In this document: positions 1 to 13,421 of the stretch, piece after piece
How positions within the stretch are numbered: the stretch's first letter is position 1
Layout of the letters: every line of letters begins with the position of its first letter
DNA from: Azospirillum brasilense
GTDB lineage: Bacteria > Pseudomonadota > Alphaproteobacteria > Azospirillales > Azospirillaceae
NCBI RefSeq assembly: GCF_007827795.1
Contig: NZ_VITI01000009.1
Coordinates: 124,001 to 188,000 of the forward strand
Length of the DNA stretch: 64,000 bases
Direction of reading: 5' to 3'
The notes under the pieces: generated by a model
Seen by the model: the letters and a program-made list of their open reading frames with translations, nothing else
Told to the model about the DNA's origin: nothing
Database searches by the model: none
Translations under genes and position numbers: made by a program

Positions 1-140
1 AAGGCTTCCTTCGCGTTCTCGCACTGTACGCCGTCCCGCGGCGCGGCGCATAGCCGCCTTGCACCGCTTGAATTCGCTTTGATTTCGCTGCCCCCACCGC
101 TCATGAACGGGGCATCCGCTCTCACCGACGTGGCCCCTCG

Positions 141-854
141 ATGCGCATCCTGGTCGTCCAGAACAACCGAAACGCCCCCGCCGGACTCGTCGGGGACGCG
201 CTTGCCGCATTCGGCGCGACGCTGGTCACCATCGCCGCGGACGAGGGGGAAGCGCTCCCCGCTGCGCCGGAGGGCTATCACGGGCTGCTGGTTCTGGGCG
301 GCCCGCAGGACGCCTGGAACGACGGGCAGGGGCCGCATTTCCCGCAGGTCATGAAGCTGATCCGCGCCTTCGCGGCGGAGGAGCGTCCGGTGATGGGCAT
401 CTGCCTGGGCGCGCAGTTGGCCGCCCGCGCCTTCGGCGCCCGCGTCTGCCGCCATTCGGTGGCGGAGATCGGCGTGGGCGCGGTCCGGCTGTTCAACGCC
501 GCTTCGGACGATCCGCTGCTCGGTGGGCTGGCGCCGGAGCTGCACTTGGTGCAGTGGCACTACGACACCTTCGAGTTTCCCGAGGGTGCCGTGCCGCTGG
601 CTTGGAGCGAAGCCTGCATGCGTCAGGCCTTCCGGCTCGGCCGCAACCTCTACGCCTTCCAGTTCCACCCGGAGGCCGACGCCGCCATCGTCCGCGGCTG
701 GGCGGAAAAGTTCGGCGTCGACTCGCGGGAGCGCAACCGGGCCGTCCTCGACGGGCTGGACGCGGCGCTGGAGCTGCACCTTCCCGCCGCCGAGACGGTC
801 GCCCGGACGATCTCCCGCCGCTGGCTGGATCTGGTGATCGAACGGGCGGCCTGA
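141..854 (+). CDS. Class I glutamine amidotransferase (GMP-synthase-like domain protein)
   Basis: A 237-residue stand-alone class I glutamine amidotransferase, a family that releases ammonia from glutamine through a Cys-His-Glu triad. The nucleophile elbow GICLGAQ puts Cys at residue 88, and FHPE supplies His176 and Glu178. The whole protein is the amidotransferase domain, with no synthetase domain attached, so it is not GuaA itself; proteins of this size are usually called GMP-synthase-like or gamma-glutamyl hydrolase-like, and the true acceptor cannot be read from sequence. It converges with the MocA-like gene on the other strand, the two stops only 3 bp apart. The ATG begins the conserved first strand (MRILVVQNN). 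Family confident, substrate unknown. Confidence 0.85.
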   Translation: MRILVVQNNRNAPAGLVGDALAAFGATLVTIAADEGEALPAAPEGYHGLLVLGGPQDAWNDGQGPHFPQVMKLIRAFAAEERPVMGICLGAQLAARAFGARVCRHSVAEIGVGAVRLFNAASDDPLLGGLAPELHLVQWHYDTFEFPEGAVPLAWSEACMRQAFRLGRNLYAFQFHPEADAAIVRGWAEKFGVDSRERNRAVLDGLDAALELHLPAAETVARTISRRWLDLVIERAA

Positions 855-857
855 GCT

Positions 858-2468
<1,611 letters not shown>

Positions 2469-2483
2469 GGCGATGAACTCCTG

Positions 2484-3200
2484 TCAGGCCGCGCCGGCCT
2501 TGCGCCGCACGGCGGTGATCTGGGCCATGACCGACAGGGCGATTTCCGCCGGGGTCACGGCGCCGATGTCCAGCCCGACCGGGGCGTGGATGCGCGCCAG
2601 CTCCGCGTCGGTCACGCCCTGCTCCGTCAACCGCTCCAGCCGCTTGGCGTGGGTGCGCCGGCTGCCGAGCGACCCGACATAGAAGGCGGGGGAGCGCAGC
2701 GCCACCAGCAGGGCCGGGTCGTCCAGCTTGGGGTCGTGGGTCAGGGTCACCACGGCGGTGCGGTTGTCGATTTTCAATTCCGTCAATGCCTCGTCCGGCC
2801 AGGAATCGTGCAGGGAGACGCCGGGGAAACGCGATTCCGTGGCGAAGGAGCCCCGCGGGTCGATCACCGTGACGGCGTAGCCGGTCAGAGCGGCGAGGGG
2901 GGCCAGCGCCTGGGCGATGTGCACGGCACCGACCACCAGCAGGCGAAGCGGCGGGTTGTGGGTCTGAACGAACAGCTGGACGCCGTCCTCCTCCCCCTCC
3001 GGATCGGTGATGAGGCCGGAACGATCCTGGCGCAGCCGGTCCCGCACCTCCGCCAGACGGTCATCCTCCAGCCCGAAGCCGCCGTGGATGGCGTCCTCGT
3101 AGACCAGCGTCTGCAGGCCGGTGCCGAGGTCGGTGACCAGGGCCACGGGACGTCCGGCCTTGCGGGCGGCCAGCAGCCGTTCGGTGATGTCGCGCTTCAT
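2484..3200 (-). CDS. XdhC family protein with C-terminal Rossmann domain (CoxF/CoxI-like)
   Basis: 238 residues. The second half is the XdhC C-terminal Rossmann-type domain, with LLVVGAVHIAQAL as the glycine-containing nucleotide-binding loop and YVGSLGSRRTHAKR as the conserved downstream motif. XdhC proteins bind molybdenum cofactor, protect it and help insert the sulfurated form into xanthine-dehydrogenase-type apoenzymes. The ATG overlaps the stop of the preceding 110-residue XdhC_CoxI-domain gene by 4 bp (ATGA), so the two are translationally coupled. Together they cover the two domains normally found in one XdhC polypeptide. The first half looks like a degenerate or alternative N-terminal domain and lacks the CG-containing motif seen in its partner. 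Confidence 0.85.
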   Translation of the reverse strand: MKRDITERLLAARKAGRPVALVTDLGTGLQTLVYEDAIHGGFGLEDDRLAEVRDRLRQDRSGLITDPEGEEDGVQLFVQTHNPPLRLLVVGAVHIAQALAPLAALTGYAVTVIDPRGSFATESRFPGVSLHDSWPDEALTELKIDNRTAVVTLTHDPKLDDPALLVALRSPAFYVGSLGSRRTHAKRLERLTEQGVTDAELARIHAPVGLDIGAVTPAEIALSVMAQITAVRRKAGAA

Positions 3201-3529
3201 TCCACGGCCTCGACATAGACCTGCACCCGGCCGCCGCAGGCCAGCCCGACCTCCCAGGCCATTTCGTTGCTCACCCCGAAGGAGATCATCCGCGGCTCGC
3301 CATCCTCCATGGTCTTGCGCGCCTCGTGGACCACGGCCCCCTCGATGCAGCCGCCGGAGACCGAGCCGATCATCGAACCGGCGTCGTCCACCGCCATCTG
3401 GCTGCCCACCGGACGGGGGGAGGACCCCCAGGTGGCGACCACCGTCGCCAGGGCGACCTTGCGGCCCTCCGCGCGCCAGCCCGCGGCCTGCTCCAGAATA
3501 TCGTCCCTCATGCGGCCTCCTTCAGCCAC
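3197..3529 (-). CDS. XdhC/CoxI N-terminal domain protein
   Basis: A 110-residue protein that is essentially only the XdhC_CoxI domain: ATVVATWGSSPRPVGSQMAV followed by GSVSGGCIEGAVV, with the conserved Cys of SGGC. In XdhC this domain takes part in molybdenum cofactor binding. Its start overlaps the end of the coxE-like gene by 22 bp and its stop overlaps the next XdhC gene by 4 bp, so it sits in a tightly coupled operon. The split into separate N-domain and C-domain genes recurs in cox-like clusters and is probably functional rather than a frameshift, because both genes keep proper overlaps and start codons. Confidence 0.85.
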   Translation of the reverse strand: MAEGGRMRDDILEQAAGWRAEGRKVALATVVATWGSSPRPVGSQMAVDDAGSMIGSVSGGCIEGAVVHEARKTMEDGEPRMISFGVSNEMAWEVGLACGGRVQVYVEAVE

Positions 3530-4707
3530 TTGCGCAGGCTTTCGGCCCGTCGCGGCCCGTCGCGGTTCAGCGCGTCGGCGAGCCCGGCCAGACTGTTCAG
3601 GTTATGGACCGGGCGGAAGTCGTCCACATGCGGCAACAGGGCCCGGATACCGCTGGATTTTGGTGCGAACCCCTCCCACCGCAAGAGCGGGTTCAGCCAG
3701 ACCAGTCGGCGGCAGCTCTTGTGCAGCCGTTCGGCCTCCGCCGCAAGCCCCTCGCCGGCATCCCGGTCCAGCCCGTCGGTGATGAGCAGCACCACCGCCC
3801 CCTGGCCGAGGACCCGTCGCGCCCAGGTCCGGTTGAAGGCGTGGAGCGCCGTGCCGATGCGCGTCCCGCCCGACCAGTCCGCCACCGCCGCCGACACGGC
3901 GTCCAGCGCCACGTCCACGTCCTTGTGCCGCAGATAGCGGGTAATGTTGGTCAGGCGGGTGCCGAAGACGAAGCTGTGCACCCGGTCGCGGTCGTTGCTG
4001 ACCGCGTGCATGAAATGCAGCAGCATCCGCGAGTAGCGGGTCATGGAGCCGGAGATGTCGCACAGCACCACCAACGGCGGCGGGCGCGTGCGGCGGCTGC
4101 GCCGCGCCAGATCGGCCAAGTCCCCGCCGGAGCGCAGCATCCGCCGCAGCGTCGCCCGCGGGTCCACCCGCGGCCCCTGCGGATCGGGACGGTGGCGGCG
4201 GGTCGTGACCTCGGCCACCGGCAGGGCGATGCGGGCCAGCATCCGCTTGGCCTCGGCCATCTCCGCCGCCGACATCGTCTCGAAATCCTTCTCCTGCAAC
4301 CGTTCCTGGGCCGAAACGGTGAAGGCGGCGTCAATCTCGATCTCCGATTTTTCCGGCCCCTCGGCTTCCGGCGCGGTGCCGCGCAGGGCGTCGGCGACGC
4401 GGCGGGACAGCGGGTCCTGGGTGTCCGGCGACTCGGTGCGGATGGTCGGCAGCATCATGCCCATCATCCGCTTCAGGATGTCGGGGTTGCGCCAGAAGAC
4501 GTGGAAGGCCTGATCGAAGACCTCGCGCTGGTCGCGCCGGTTCACGAAGACGGCGTGCAGCGCCCAATAGAAGTCCGCCCGGTTGCCGATCCCCACCGCC
4601 TCCACGGCCTCGACGGCCTGGAGCAGCTTGCCCGGCCCGACCGGCAGCCCCGCCGCCCGCAACGCACGGGCGAAATGCATCAGGTTGATGGCGAGGCCGC
4701 CCTGCAT
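3508..4707 (-). CDS. coxE: CoxE-like VWA domain protein
   Basis: A 399-residue protein of the VWA-containing CoxE family. The MIDAS metal site is visible as DISGS (LCDISGSMTRYSRM) in the C-terminal half, followed by GGTRIGTAL and the loop ITDGLDRD. CoxE works with the MoxR ATPase CoxD; in Oligotropha this pair is needed to assemble the CuSMoO2 centre of CO dehydrogenase. It starts 6 bp after the moxR-like gene ends and its end overlaps the XdhC_CoxI gene. In form II clusters, whose active site has no copper-binding cysteine, the chaperone role is less clear, so the job here is inferred from neighbours. Confidence 0.88.
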   Translation of the reverse strand: MQGGLAINLMHFARALRAAGLPVGPGKLLQAVEAVEAVGIGNRADFYWALHAVFVNRRDQREVFDQAFHVFWRNPDILKRMMGMMLPTIRTESPDTQDPLSRRVADALRGTAPEAEGPEKSEIEIDAAFTVSAQERLQEKDFETMSAAEMAEAKRMLARIALPVAEVTTRRHRPDPQGPRVDPRATLRRMLRSGGDLADLARRSRRTRPPPLVVLCDISGSMTRYSRMLLHFMHAVSNDRDRVHSFVFGTRLTNITRYLRHKDVDVALDAVSAAVADWSGGTRIGTALHAFNRTWARRVLGQGAVVLLITDGLDRDAGEGLAAEAERLHKSCRRLVWLNPLLRWEGFAPKSSGIRALLPHVDDFRPVHNLNSLAGLADALNRDGPRRAESLRKWLKEAA

Positions 4708-4713
4708 GGCCGC

Positions 4714-5637
4714 TCACCGCGCCGTGCTGGCGGCGAGTTCCGTCTTGACCTGGGCCAGGATGCGCGCGGCTTCGCTGCCCTGGATGCGGGCGATGTCATC
4801 CTGATACTTCAGCAGCGTGCCCAGCGTGTCGTTGATGACCGAGGGCTCCAGCTCCAGCTGGTTCAATTCCACCAGCGCCTGCGCCCAGTCCAGAGTCTCG
4901 GCCACGCCCGGCGCCTTGTAGAGGTCCATGCCGCGCAGGCTCTGCACGACGCCGACGACCTGGGCGGCCAGTCGGGCGTCGGCCTCCGGCGCCTTCACCG
5001 CCAGGATGGCGCGCTCGCGCTCGGCGTTGGGGTAATCGACCCAGTGGTAGAAGCAGCGCCGCTTCAGCGCGTCATGAATCTCGCGGGTGCGGTTGGAGGT
5101 CAGGATGACGATGGGCGGCTTCGGCGCCTTGACGGTGCCGAACTCCGGGATCGAGACCTGGAAGTCGGAGAGGATTTCGAGGAGATAGGCCTCGAACGGC
5201 TCGTCGGTGCGGTCCAGCTCGTCGATCAGCAGGACGGGAGGACCAGCCAAGTCGGGTTCCAGCGCCTGAAGCAGCGGGCGTTTGATGAGGAAGCGTTCGG
5301 AAAAGAGGTCGGCACCGAGCGCCTCCCGGTCACGGTCGCCCGACGCCTCGGCCAAGCGGATCTCCATCATCTGCCGGGCGTAGTTCCACTCATAGACCGC
5401 TGTGGCGACGTCCAGCCCCTCGTAGCATTGCAGCCGCAGCAGGCGCCGCCCCAGCGTGGCGGACAGCACCTTGGCGATCTCGGTCTTGCCGACCCCGGCC
5501 TCGCCCTCCAGGAACAGCGGGCGCCGCAGCTTCAGCGCGAGGTACAGCGCCGTCGCCAGCGAGCGGTCGCCGACGTAGTTCCCCCGCCGCAGCAGGTCCA
5601 GCGTGGCATCGACGGAGGCGGGGAGGGTGTTGGGCAT
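4714..5637 (-). CDS. coxD: MoxR family AAA+ ATPase (CoxD-like)
   Basis: A 307-residue MoxR-type AAA+ ATPase counted from the ATG at 5637. A longer reading frame upstream would pass through the intergenic palindromic repeat and is not credible. Walker A is GEAGVGKTE near residue 46, Walker B is LLIDELDR, and sensor-type residues follow (ILTSNRTREIHDALKRR). MoxR ATPases act with VWA partners in metalloenzyme maturation; the partner is the adjacent coxE-like gene. The gene lies between the structural genes (small, large, medium) and the VWA/XdhC genes, the order expected for a form II carbon-monoxide-dehydrogenase-like cluster. Confidence 0.9.
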   Translation of the reverse strand: MPNTLPASVDATLDLLRRGNYVGDRSLATALYLALKLRRPLFLEGEAGVGKTEIAKVLSATLGRRLLRLQCYEGLDVATAVYEWNYARQMMEIRLAEASGDRDREALGADLFSERFLIKRPLLQALEPDLAGPPVLLIDELDRTDEPFEAYLLEILSDFQVSIPEFGTVKAPKPPIVILTSNRTREIHDALKRRCFYHWVDYPNAERERAILAVKAPEADARLAAQVVGVVQSLRGMDLYKAPGVAETLDWAQALVELNQLELEPSVINDTLGTLLKYQDDIARIQGSEAARILAQVKTELAASTAR

Positions 5638-5671
5638 GGTTGGCGGGATGCCTCGCTGGGTGCTGCGGTAA

Positions 5672-5790
5672 CCCTCTCCCCTCCGGGGAAAGGGTGGCCC
5701 GGAGGGCCGGTGAGGGGGATGTGCTTGTGCCGAACGTAACGACACGCGCCCCCCCCCTCACCCTAACCCTCTCCCCGGAGGGGAGAGGGG
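5672..5790. repeat. Pair of inverted GC-rich intergenic palindromic repeats
   Basis: Two copies of a CCCTCTCCCC...GGGGAGAGGG-type palindromic element, at 5672-5718 and 5753-5790, face each other in opposite orientation in the 174-bp gap between the medium-subunit gene and the moxR-like gene. Each copy is itself partly palindromic, and the pair could fold into one large hairpin. Similar CCTCTCCCC/GGGGAGAGG elements are common REP-like intergenic repeats in proteobacteria. A 13-mer next to the first copy (GCTTGTGCCGAAC, 5723-5735) recurs exactly at 9721-9733, preceded there by GGAGAGG, so that site is probably a remnant of the same element. Effect on transcription between coxM and coxD is unknown. 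Confidence 0.75.
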
Positions 5791-5811
5791 ACATTCAAGG
5801 TAATGGGACTT

Positions 5812-6606
5812 TCACCCGCACGCCTCCACCGCGCGCCGCGCCATCACCCGCACCAGATGGGCGCGGTAGTCGGCGCTGGCATGGATGTCGGCGTTCAGCC
5901 CGGCCGCCGACACGGAGGCACCGTTCAGGGCGTCCGCGCGGAAGTCCTGGGACAGCGCCGTCTCCATGTCGTCCGCCCGGAAGACGGACGGGCCGGCGCC
6001 GGTCACCGCCACGCGCACCTCGCTGCCGAACACCGCCACGAACACGCCGACGATGGCGTAGCGGCTGGCCGGATTGCGGAACTTGGCGTAGGCGGCCTTG
6101 TCGGGCTTCTGGAAATGCACAGCGGTGACGATCTCGCCGGGCTCCAGCGCCGTCTCGAACATGCCGGTGAAGAAGTCGTCGCCCGCGATCTCCCGCCGGT
6201 CGGTCCGCACCGTGGCCTTCAGCGCGACGACCGCGGCGGGGTAGTCGGCGGAGGGGTCGGCGTTGCAGATCGACCCGCCGAGCGTGCCCATGTTGCGCAC
6301 CTGCCGGTCGCCAATGCCCTCGGCGAGGCTGGCCAGCGCCGGGATGACGCGCTTCACGACGTCGGAGTGGGCGACCTCGGCGTGGCGGGTGAAGGCGCCG
6401 ACGGTCAGGCCGCCGGCCTCCTCCCGGATGCCCTGAAGCTCCGGGATCTGGCCGAGGTCGATCAGGTCGCTCGGCCGGGCGAGGCGCTGCTTGAGAGTCG
6501 GCAGGAGCGTCTGCCCGCCGCCCAGCAGCTTGGGGTCTTCGAACTGGCCGAGCAGGGACACGGCGTCGGCGACGCTCTTGGGGCGGTGATAGGTGAAGGC
6601 GTACAT
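5812..6606 (-). CDS. coxM: CoxM-like FAD-binding medium subunit
   Basis: A 264-residue flavoprotein subunit of a molybdenum hydroxylase. The start MYAFTYHRPKS is typical of the family. The FAD-binding motifs are visible: LGGGQTLLPTLKQRL near residue 32 and LGGSICNADPSADYPAA (TxGGxxxxxDPxxD-like) near residue 107. This subunit accepts electrons from the [2Fe-2S] small subunit. It lies 15 bp after the large-subunit gene with Shine-Dalgarno GGGAGGAG before the ATG. The order small-large-medium matches form II clusters rather than medium-small-large of form I. A palindromic repeat pair follows it, so expression of downstream genes may be attenuated. Confidence 0.92.
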   Translation of the reverse strand: MYAFTYHRPKSVADAVSLLGQFEDPKLLGGGQTLLPTLKQRLARPSDLIDLGQIPELQGIREEAGGLTVGAFTRHAEVAHSDVVKRVIPALASLAEGIGDRQVRNMGTLGGSICNADPSADYPAAVVALKATVRTDRREIAGDDFFTGMFETALEPGEIVTAVHFQKPDKAAYAKFRNPASRYAIVGVFVAVFGSEVRVAVTGAGPSVFRADDMETALSQDFRADALNGASVSAAGLNADIHASADYRAHLVRVMARRAVEACG

Positions 6607-6621
6607 GATGTCTCCTCCCTC

Positions 6622-9012
<2,391 letters not shown>

Positions 9013-9048
9013 CTTCGTGTTCCTCCCATGAGAGCCTTTGTCCGTTGT

Positions 9049-9546
<498 letters not shown>

Positions 9547-9863
9547 CCGCTGTCCTCCCATTGTTGGTGACGTTCTGTTGCCCCGACCTTCGCGACGCTT
9601 CTTTCGACGGTTCTTCCAACTCTGCGGGATAAAGTGTGGCGCAGGACCAACCGGAACAAGGATAGGGGGGCGTCGTCCCGTCCGGTCAAGACGCCGTTCG
9701 GCCTCATCCGAAGGGAGAGGGCTTGTGCCGAACCGCCACGCGACTATCGGTTCCTACGGACTGGCGGACCCACCGCCCACAAGTTAGGATAGCCAATAAT
9801 CCGACGCAAACCAAAGCGTCTTACGAACGATCCGCACGGACAGTCTCTCGGGAGGATAGAAGA
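9547..9863. other. Divergent intergenic region, cox-like operon / TAXI-TRAP operon
   Basis: A 317-bp gene-free stretch between two divergent operons. It must contain promoters for both, but I find no convincing -35/-10 pair or operator palindrome. It carries a fragment resembling the intergenic repeat found inside the cox-like operon (GGAGAGG followed by GCTTGTGCCGAAC, ending 9733). A GGGAGGA ribosome-binding site at 9850-9856 belongs to the TAXI gene. Reading frames that cross this stretch lack start signals. Confidence 0.5.
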
Positions 9864-10802
9864 ATGAAGCGTTTCCTGGCCGCGGTCGGCGTCTGCATGC
9901 TCACCGCGCTGCCGGCCCAGGCCGAGCAGTTCGTCACCGTCCTGACCGGCGGCACCAGCGGCGTCTATTACCCGCTGGGCGTGGCGCTGTCCGGCATCTA
10001 CGGCAAGGCCATTCCGGGGGCCAAGGTCACGGTCCAGGCGACCAAGGCGTCGGTCGAGAACCTGAACCTCCTCCAGTCGGAGCGCGGCGAGATCGCCTTC
10101 TCGCTCGGCGATTCGCTGAGCGGCGCCTGGAAGGGCGACGAGGAGGCCGGCTTCAAGACCAAGCTGACCAAGCTGCGCACCGTCGCCGCCATCTACCCCA
10201 ACTACATCCAGATCGTCGCTGCCAAGGATTCCGGCGTGAAGACGCTGGCCGACCTGAAGGGCAAGCGGGTGTCGGTCGGCGCGCCGAAGTCGGGGACGGA
10301 GCTGAACGCCCGCGCGATCTTCGCCGCCGCCGGGCTGGGCTACAAGGACTTCGCCAAGACCGAGTATCTGCCCTTTGCCGAATCGGTGGACCTGATCAAG
10401 AACCGGCAGCTCGACGCGACGCTGATCTCCGCGGGCCTCGGCGTGGCGGCGATCAAGGATCTGGCGACCTCGCAGGACATCACCATCGTGTCGATCCCGG
10501 CCGACGTGATCCAGAAGGTCGGCGACCCCGCCTACATCGCCGAGACCATCCCGGCCAACAGCTACAGCGGCCAGGGCGAGCCGGTGCCGACCGCGGCGGT
10601 GCGCAACCTGCTGGTCACCCACGCCGGCGTGTCGGACGACGCGGTCTATGCGATGACCAAGGCGATGTTCGAGAATCTCGACGCGATGGCCGCGGCCCAC
10701 GCCGCCGCCAAGCAGATCAAGCTGGACGCGACCGCCATCCAGTCGCCGGTGCCGCTGCATCCGGGCGCCGAGAAGTTCTACAAGGAAAAGGGCCTGATGT
10801 AA
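9864..10802 (+). CDS. TAXI family TRAP transporter solute-binding protein
   Basis: A 312-residue periplasmic binding protein of the TAXI (TRAP-associated extracytoplasmic immunogenic) family. A signal peptide is clear: basic MKR, a hydrophobic stretch, then cleavage after LPAQA. The mature N-terminus FVTVLTGGTSGVYYPLGVAL is the hallmark of the family, and LKGKRVSVGAPKSGTELNA follows at mid-protein. The start at 9864 is chosen because GGGAGGA lies just upstream; the longer frame to 9723 runs into repeat sequence. It is first in an operon with a fused TRAP permease and a DUF1850 protein. TAXI proteins often bind glutamate or related dicarboxylates; the ligand here is not readable. Confidence 0.92.
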   Translation: MKRFLAAVGVCMLTALPAQAEQFVTVLTGGTSGVYYPLGVALSGIYGKAIPGAKVTVQATKASVENLNLLQSERGEIAFSLGDSLSGAWKGDEEAGFKTKLTKLRTVAAIYPNYIQIVAAKDSGVKTLADLKGKRVSVGAPKSGTELNARAIFAAAGLGYKDFAKTEYLPFAESVDLIKNRQLDATLISAGLGVAAIKDLATSQDITIVSIPADVIQKVGDPAYIAETIPANSYSGQGEPVPTAAVRNLLVTHAGVSDDAVYAMTKAMFENLDAMAAAHAAAKQIKLDATAIQSPVPLHPGAEKFYKEKGLM

Positions 10803-10833
10803 GCGCGTCGCGTCGCCCCGGGAATCCCGTGCG

Positions 10834-12930
10834 ATGAGCGCATCTCCTCAAGCGGCGGACAGCAAGATCCGCCAGGCGATCGACCGAGAGAATCCCTCCA
10901 CGGTCGTGGCCTTCGAAGGCGTCGCCGGAAAGGCCGTCTTCGCCATCGCGGTGGCCTTCTCGGTGTTCCAGATCTGGACAGCGGCGTTCAACCCGCTGTC
11001 CAGTCTGGTCGTCCGGTCGGTCCATGTCGGCTTCCTGCTGCTGATGACCTTCACCCTGTTCGGCTTCCGCCAGGATGCGGAACGGCGCAGCGTGCCCTGG
11101 TATGATTGGCTGCTCGGCCTGGGCGCCTTCGCGCTGGGTCTCTACCATTACGTGTTCGAGGTCGACCTTATCCAGCGGTCGGGCGATCCGAGCATGACGG
11201 ACCTCGTGGTCGGGGCCGTCACCGTCGCCCTGGTGTTCGAGGCCGCCCGGCGCATCATGGGGTGGGCGCTGCCGATCATCTGCGGCGTCTTCATTCCCTA
11301 CGCGCTGTTCGGGCGGCATCTGCCTTTCGGGCTGGCCCACCGCGGCTACGACATCGATCAGGTCATCGACAACCTTTTCCTGTCGACCGAGGGCATCTAC
11401 GGCACCCCCACCTTCGTGTCGTCGACCTTCATCTTCCTGTTCATCCTGTTCGGCGCCTTCCTGGAGCGCGCCGGCATGATCAAGCTGTTCAACGACGTGT
11501 CGCTGGGCCTCGTCGGGTCGGCCAAGGGCGGGCCGGCGAAGGTGGCGGTCGTCTCATCCGGCTTCATGGGGACGATCAACGGCTCGGGCGTGGCGAACGT
11601 GCTGACCACCGGCCAGTTCACCATCCCCCTGATGATGCGCTTCGGCTACCGCCCGGCCTTCGCCGGGGCGGTGGAGGCGACGGCCAGCATGGGCGGACAG
11701 CTCATGCCGCCGGTCATGGGCGCTGCGGCCTTCATCATGGCGGAGACCATCGGCGTCCCGTTCAGCGACATCGCCATCGCCGCGGCAATACCGGCGATCC
11801 TCTATTTCGGCAGCGCCTTCTGGATGGTCCATTTGGAGGCGGGCAAGCGCAACCTCGTCGGTTTGCCGAAGGACCAGTGCCCCAGCGTGTCCCGCGCGCT
11901 GGTCGAAGGCTGGTACCTGATCCTGCCGCTGGCGGCGCTGGTCTATCTGCTGTTCTCCGGCTTCACGCCGCTGTTCGCGGGGGTGATCGGCATCGCCTCC
12001 ACCATCGCGCTGATCCTCGGCACCAAGATCGTCGGCTCCATCGGGCCGATGGCCCTGCGCGTCGCCTTCTGGGTCGTGCTGGGCCTCCTCGCCGCGGCGC
12101 TGTGGCGGATGGGCTGGCGGACGGAGCATCTGGCCTTCGCCATCGTCGGACTGCTGGTCATTCCCTGCCTGATCGTGAAGGGCGGGCGGGAGACTCTGGC
12201 CATGCTGGTGAACAGCCTCGCGGACGGCGCCAAGAACGCCGTTGGCGTGGGCGTGGCCTGCGCGCTGGTGGGGGTGCTGATCGGCATGCTGACGCTGACC
12301 GGCCTGGCCTCCAGCTTCGCCGGGACGATCGTCCAGCTTTCCGGCGGCAACCTGCTGGTCGCACTGATTCTCACCATGCTGGCCTGCATCCTGCTGGGCA
12401 CCGGACTGCCGACGACGGCCAACTACATCGTCACCGCGGCCATCGCGGCGCCGGCCCTGCTGCAGATGGGCGTGCCGCTGATCGTGTCGCACATGTTCGT
12501 CTTCTACTTCGGCATCATGGCGGACCTGACGCCGCCGGTGGCGCTGGCGGCGCTGGCGGCCTCGTCGATCTGCCGGGCGGGACACATGCAGGTCGGCTGG
12601 ATCGCCACGCGGATCGCCATGGCGGGCTATGTCGTGCCCTTCATGGCCGTCTATTCCCCCGCGCTGATGCTCCAGACCACCGACCCGCTGGCTGTGGCCT
12701 ACGTCCTGATCAAGGCGCTGATCGCCATCGGGCTGTGGGGAGCGGCGACCATCGGCTTCTTCTGGACGCCTCTCAACCTGGCGGAGCGGGTGTTCGCGGC
12801 GGTGGCGGCCTTCCTGTTCGTCCTGGCCCTTCCGGTGACGGACGAGATCGGCTTCGCCATGACGGCGGCCTTCCTGCTGTGGCAGCGCCATCGCCTGCGC
12901 CGCCTGGGACGGAGCAGCGCCCCGGCATGA
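10834..12930 (+). CDS. Fused TRAP transporter permease (4TM/12TM, TAXI type)
   Basis: A 698-residue polytopic inner-membrane protein that fuses the small (DctQ-like, roughly residues 25-160) and large (DctM-like, roughly 170-690) TRAP membrane subunits. Such fusions are typical of TAXI systems. Many hydrophobic helices are visible, with the conserved loops GTPTFVSSTFIFLFILFGAF, GFMGTINGSGVANVLTTG and GTGLPTTANYIV in the transport core. TRAP systems use an ion gradient, not ATP, to import the ligand delivered by the binding protein. It follows the TAXI gene by 31 bp and its stop overlaps the ATG of the DUF1850 gene (ATGA). Confidence 0.93.
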   Translation: MSASPQAADSKIRQAIDRENPSTVVAFEGVAGKAVFAIAVAFSVFQIWTAAFNPLSSLVVRSVHVGFLLLMTFTLFGFRQDAERRSVPWYDWLLGLGAFALGLYHYVFEVDLIQRSGDPSMTDLVVGAVTVALVFEAARRIMGWALPIICGVFIPYALFGRHLPFGLAHRGYDIDQVIDNLFLSTEGIYGTPTFVSSTFIFLFILFGAFLERAGMIKLFNDVSLGLVGSAKGGPAKVAVVSSGFMGTINGSGVANVLTTGQFTIPLMMRFGYRPAFAGAVEATASMGGQLMPPVMGAAAFIMAETIGVPFSDIAIAAAIPAILYFGSAFWMVHLEAGKRNLVGLPKDQCPSVSRALVEGWYLILPLAALVYLLFSGFTPLFAGVIGIASTIALILGTKIVGSIGPMALRVAFWVVLGLLAAALWRMGWRTEHLAFAIVGLLVIPCLIVKGGRETLAMLVNSLADGAKNAVGVGVACALVGVLIGMLTLTGLASSFAGTIVQLSGGNLLVALILTMLACILLGTGLPTTANYIVTAAIAAPALLQMGVPLIVSHMFVFYFGIMADLTPPVALAALAASSICRAGHMQVGWIATRIAMAGYVVPFMAVYSPALMLQTTDPLAVAYVLIKALIAIGLWGAATIGFFWTPLNLAERVFAAVAAFLFVLALPVTDEIGFAMTAAFLLWQRHRLRRLGRSSAPA

Positions 12931-13307
12931 GTGCAGCGTTGTGCCTGTCGGCGCTCGGCGGGGCGGTTCTGGCCGCCCTGCCGGGTCCCGCCTTCACCCT
13001 GTCCTGGACCCATTCGGTGGAGAAGACCGAATGGCGGGAGGAGTGGCGCATCGCGGACGGACGTCTCGTCCTGACCGAAGCCCGCGTCAAGGGCAGCGGC
13101 GCCGGGATGGAGCCACCGGACGGCGCCCGTCTGGCCGATGGCTGGTGGGTCTGGACGCCGGCGGTTCCGCCGCTGGAACGGGTGGTCCTGGCTGCTTCCA
13201 TCTTCACGCCGGACCACGAACTGTGCGCGGGCCAGGAGTGCCGCCCGCTTCACGGCTGGATCGGCGGACCGGTCCCGAGTCCCCTCGAACTGAAGCCTTG
13301 CGGCTAG
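12927..13307 (+). CDS. DUF1850 domain protein (TAXI-TRAP accessory)
   Basis: A 126-residue protein whose ATG overlaps the permease stop by 4 bp. It has a short hydrophobic N-terminus (ALCLSALGGAVLAALPG) and then the DUF1850 pattern FTLSWTHSVEKTEWREEWR, ARVKGSGAGMEPPDGA and DGWWVW. DUF1850 proteins are regularly encoded with TAXI-type TRAP permeases, but their role is not established. The translational overlap suggests equimolar production with the permease. The conserved Cys pair in LCAGQECRPLHGW near the C-terminus could form a disulfide if the protein is exported. Confidence 0.85.
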   Translation: MSAALCLSALGGAVLAALPGPAFTLSWTHSVEKTEWREEWRIADGRLVLTEARVKGSGAGMEPPDGARLADGWWVWTPAVPPLERVVLAASIFTPDHELCAGQECRPLHGWIGGPVPSPLELKPCG

Positions 13308-13421
13308 AGCCACGTTATTCACGCACGGCGGTTAAGGGAATTCCGAAGGGGCGTTCCGGCTTGGCTTAGCCCTTTCGGGGACGCATACTTCGGTAACTGA
13401 TATTACAGATGAATGCGTGTT

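Noticed and set aside
2484-3529. Frameshift breaking a single xdhC gene
   Set aside because: Both parts have their own start with ATGA overlap, and separate N-domain and C-domain genes are known in cox-like clusters.
9721-9733. Recurrence of GCTTGTGCCGAAC as an operator shared by two promoters
   Set aside because: At 5723-5735 the same 13-mer adjoins the palindromic repeat and is not near a transcription start, so a repeat remnant is the simpler reading.
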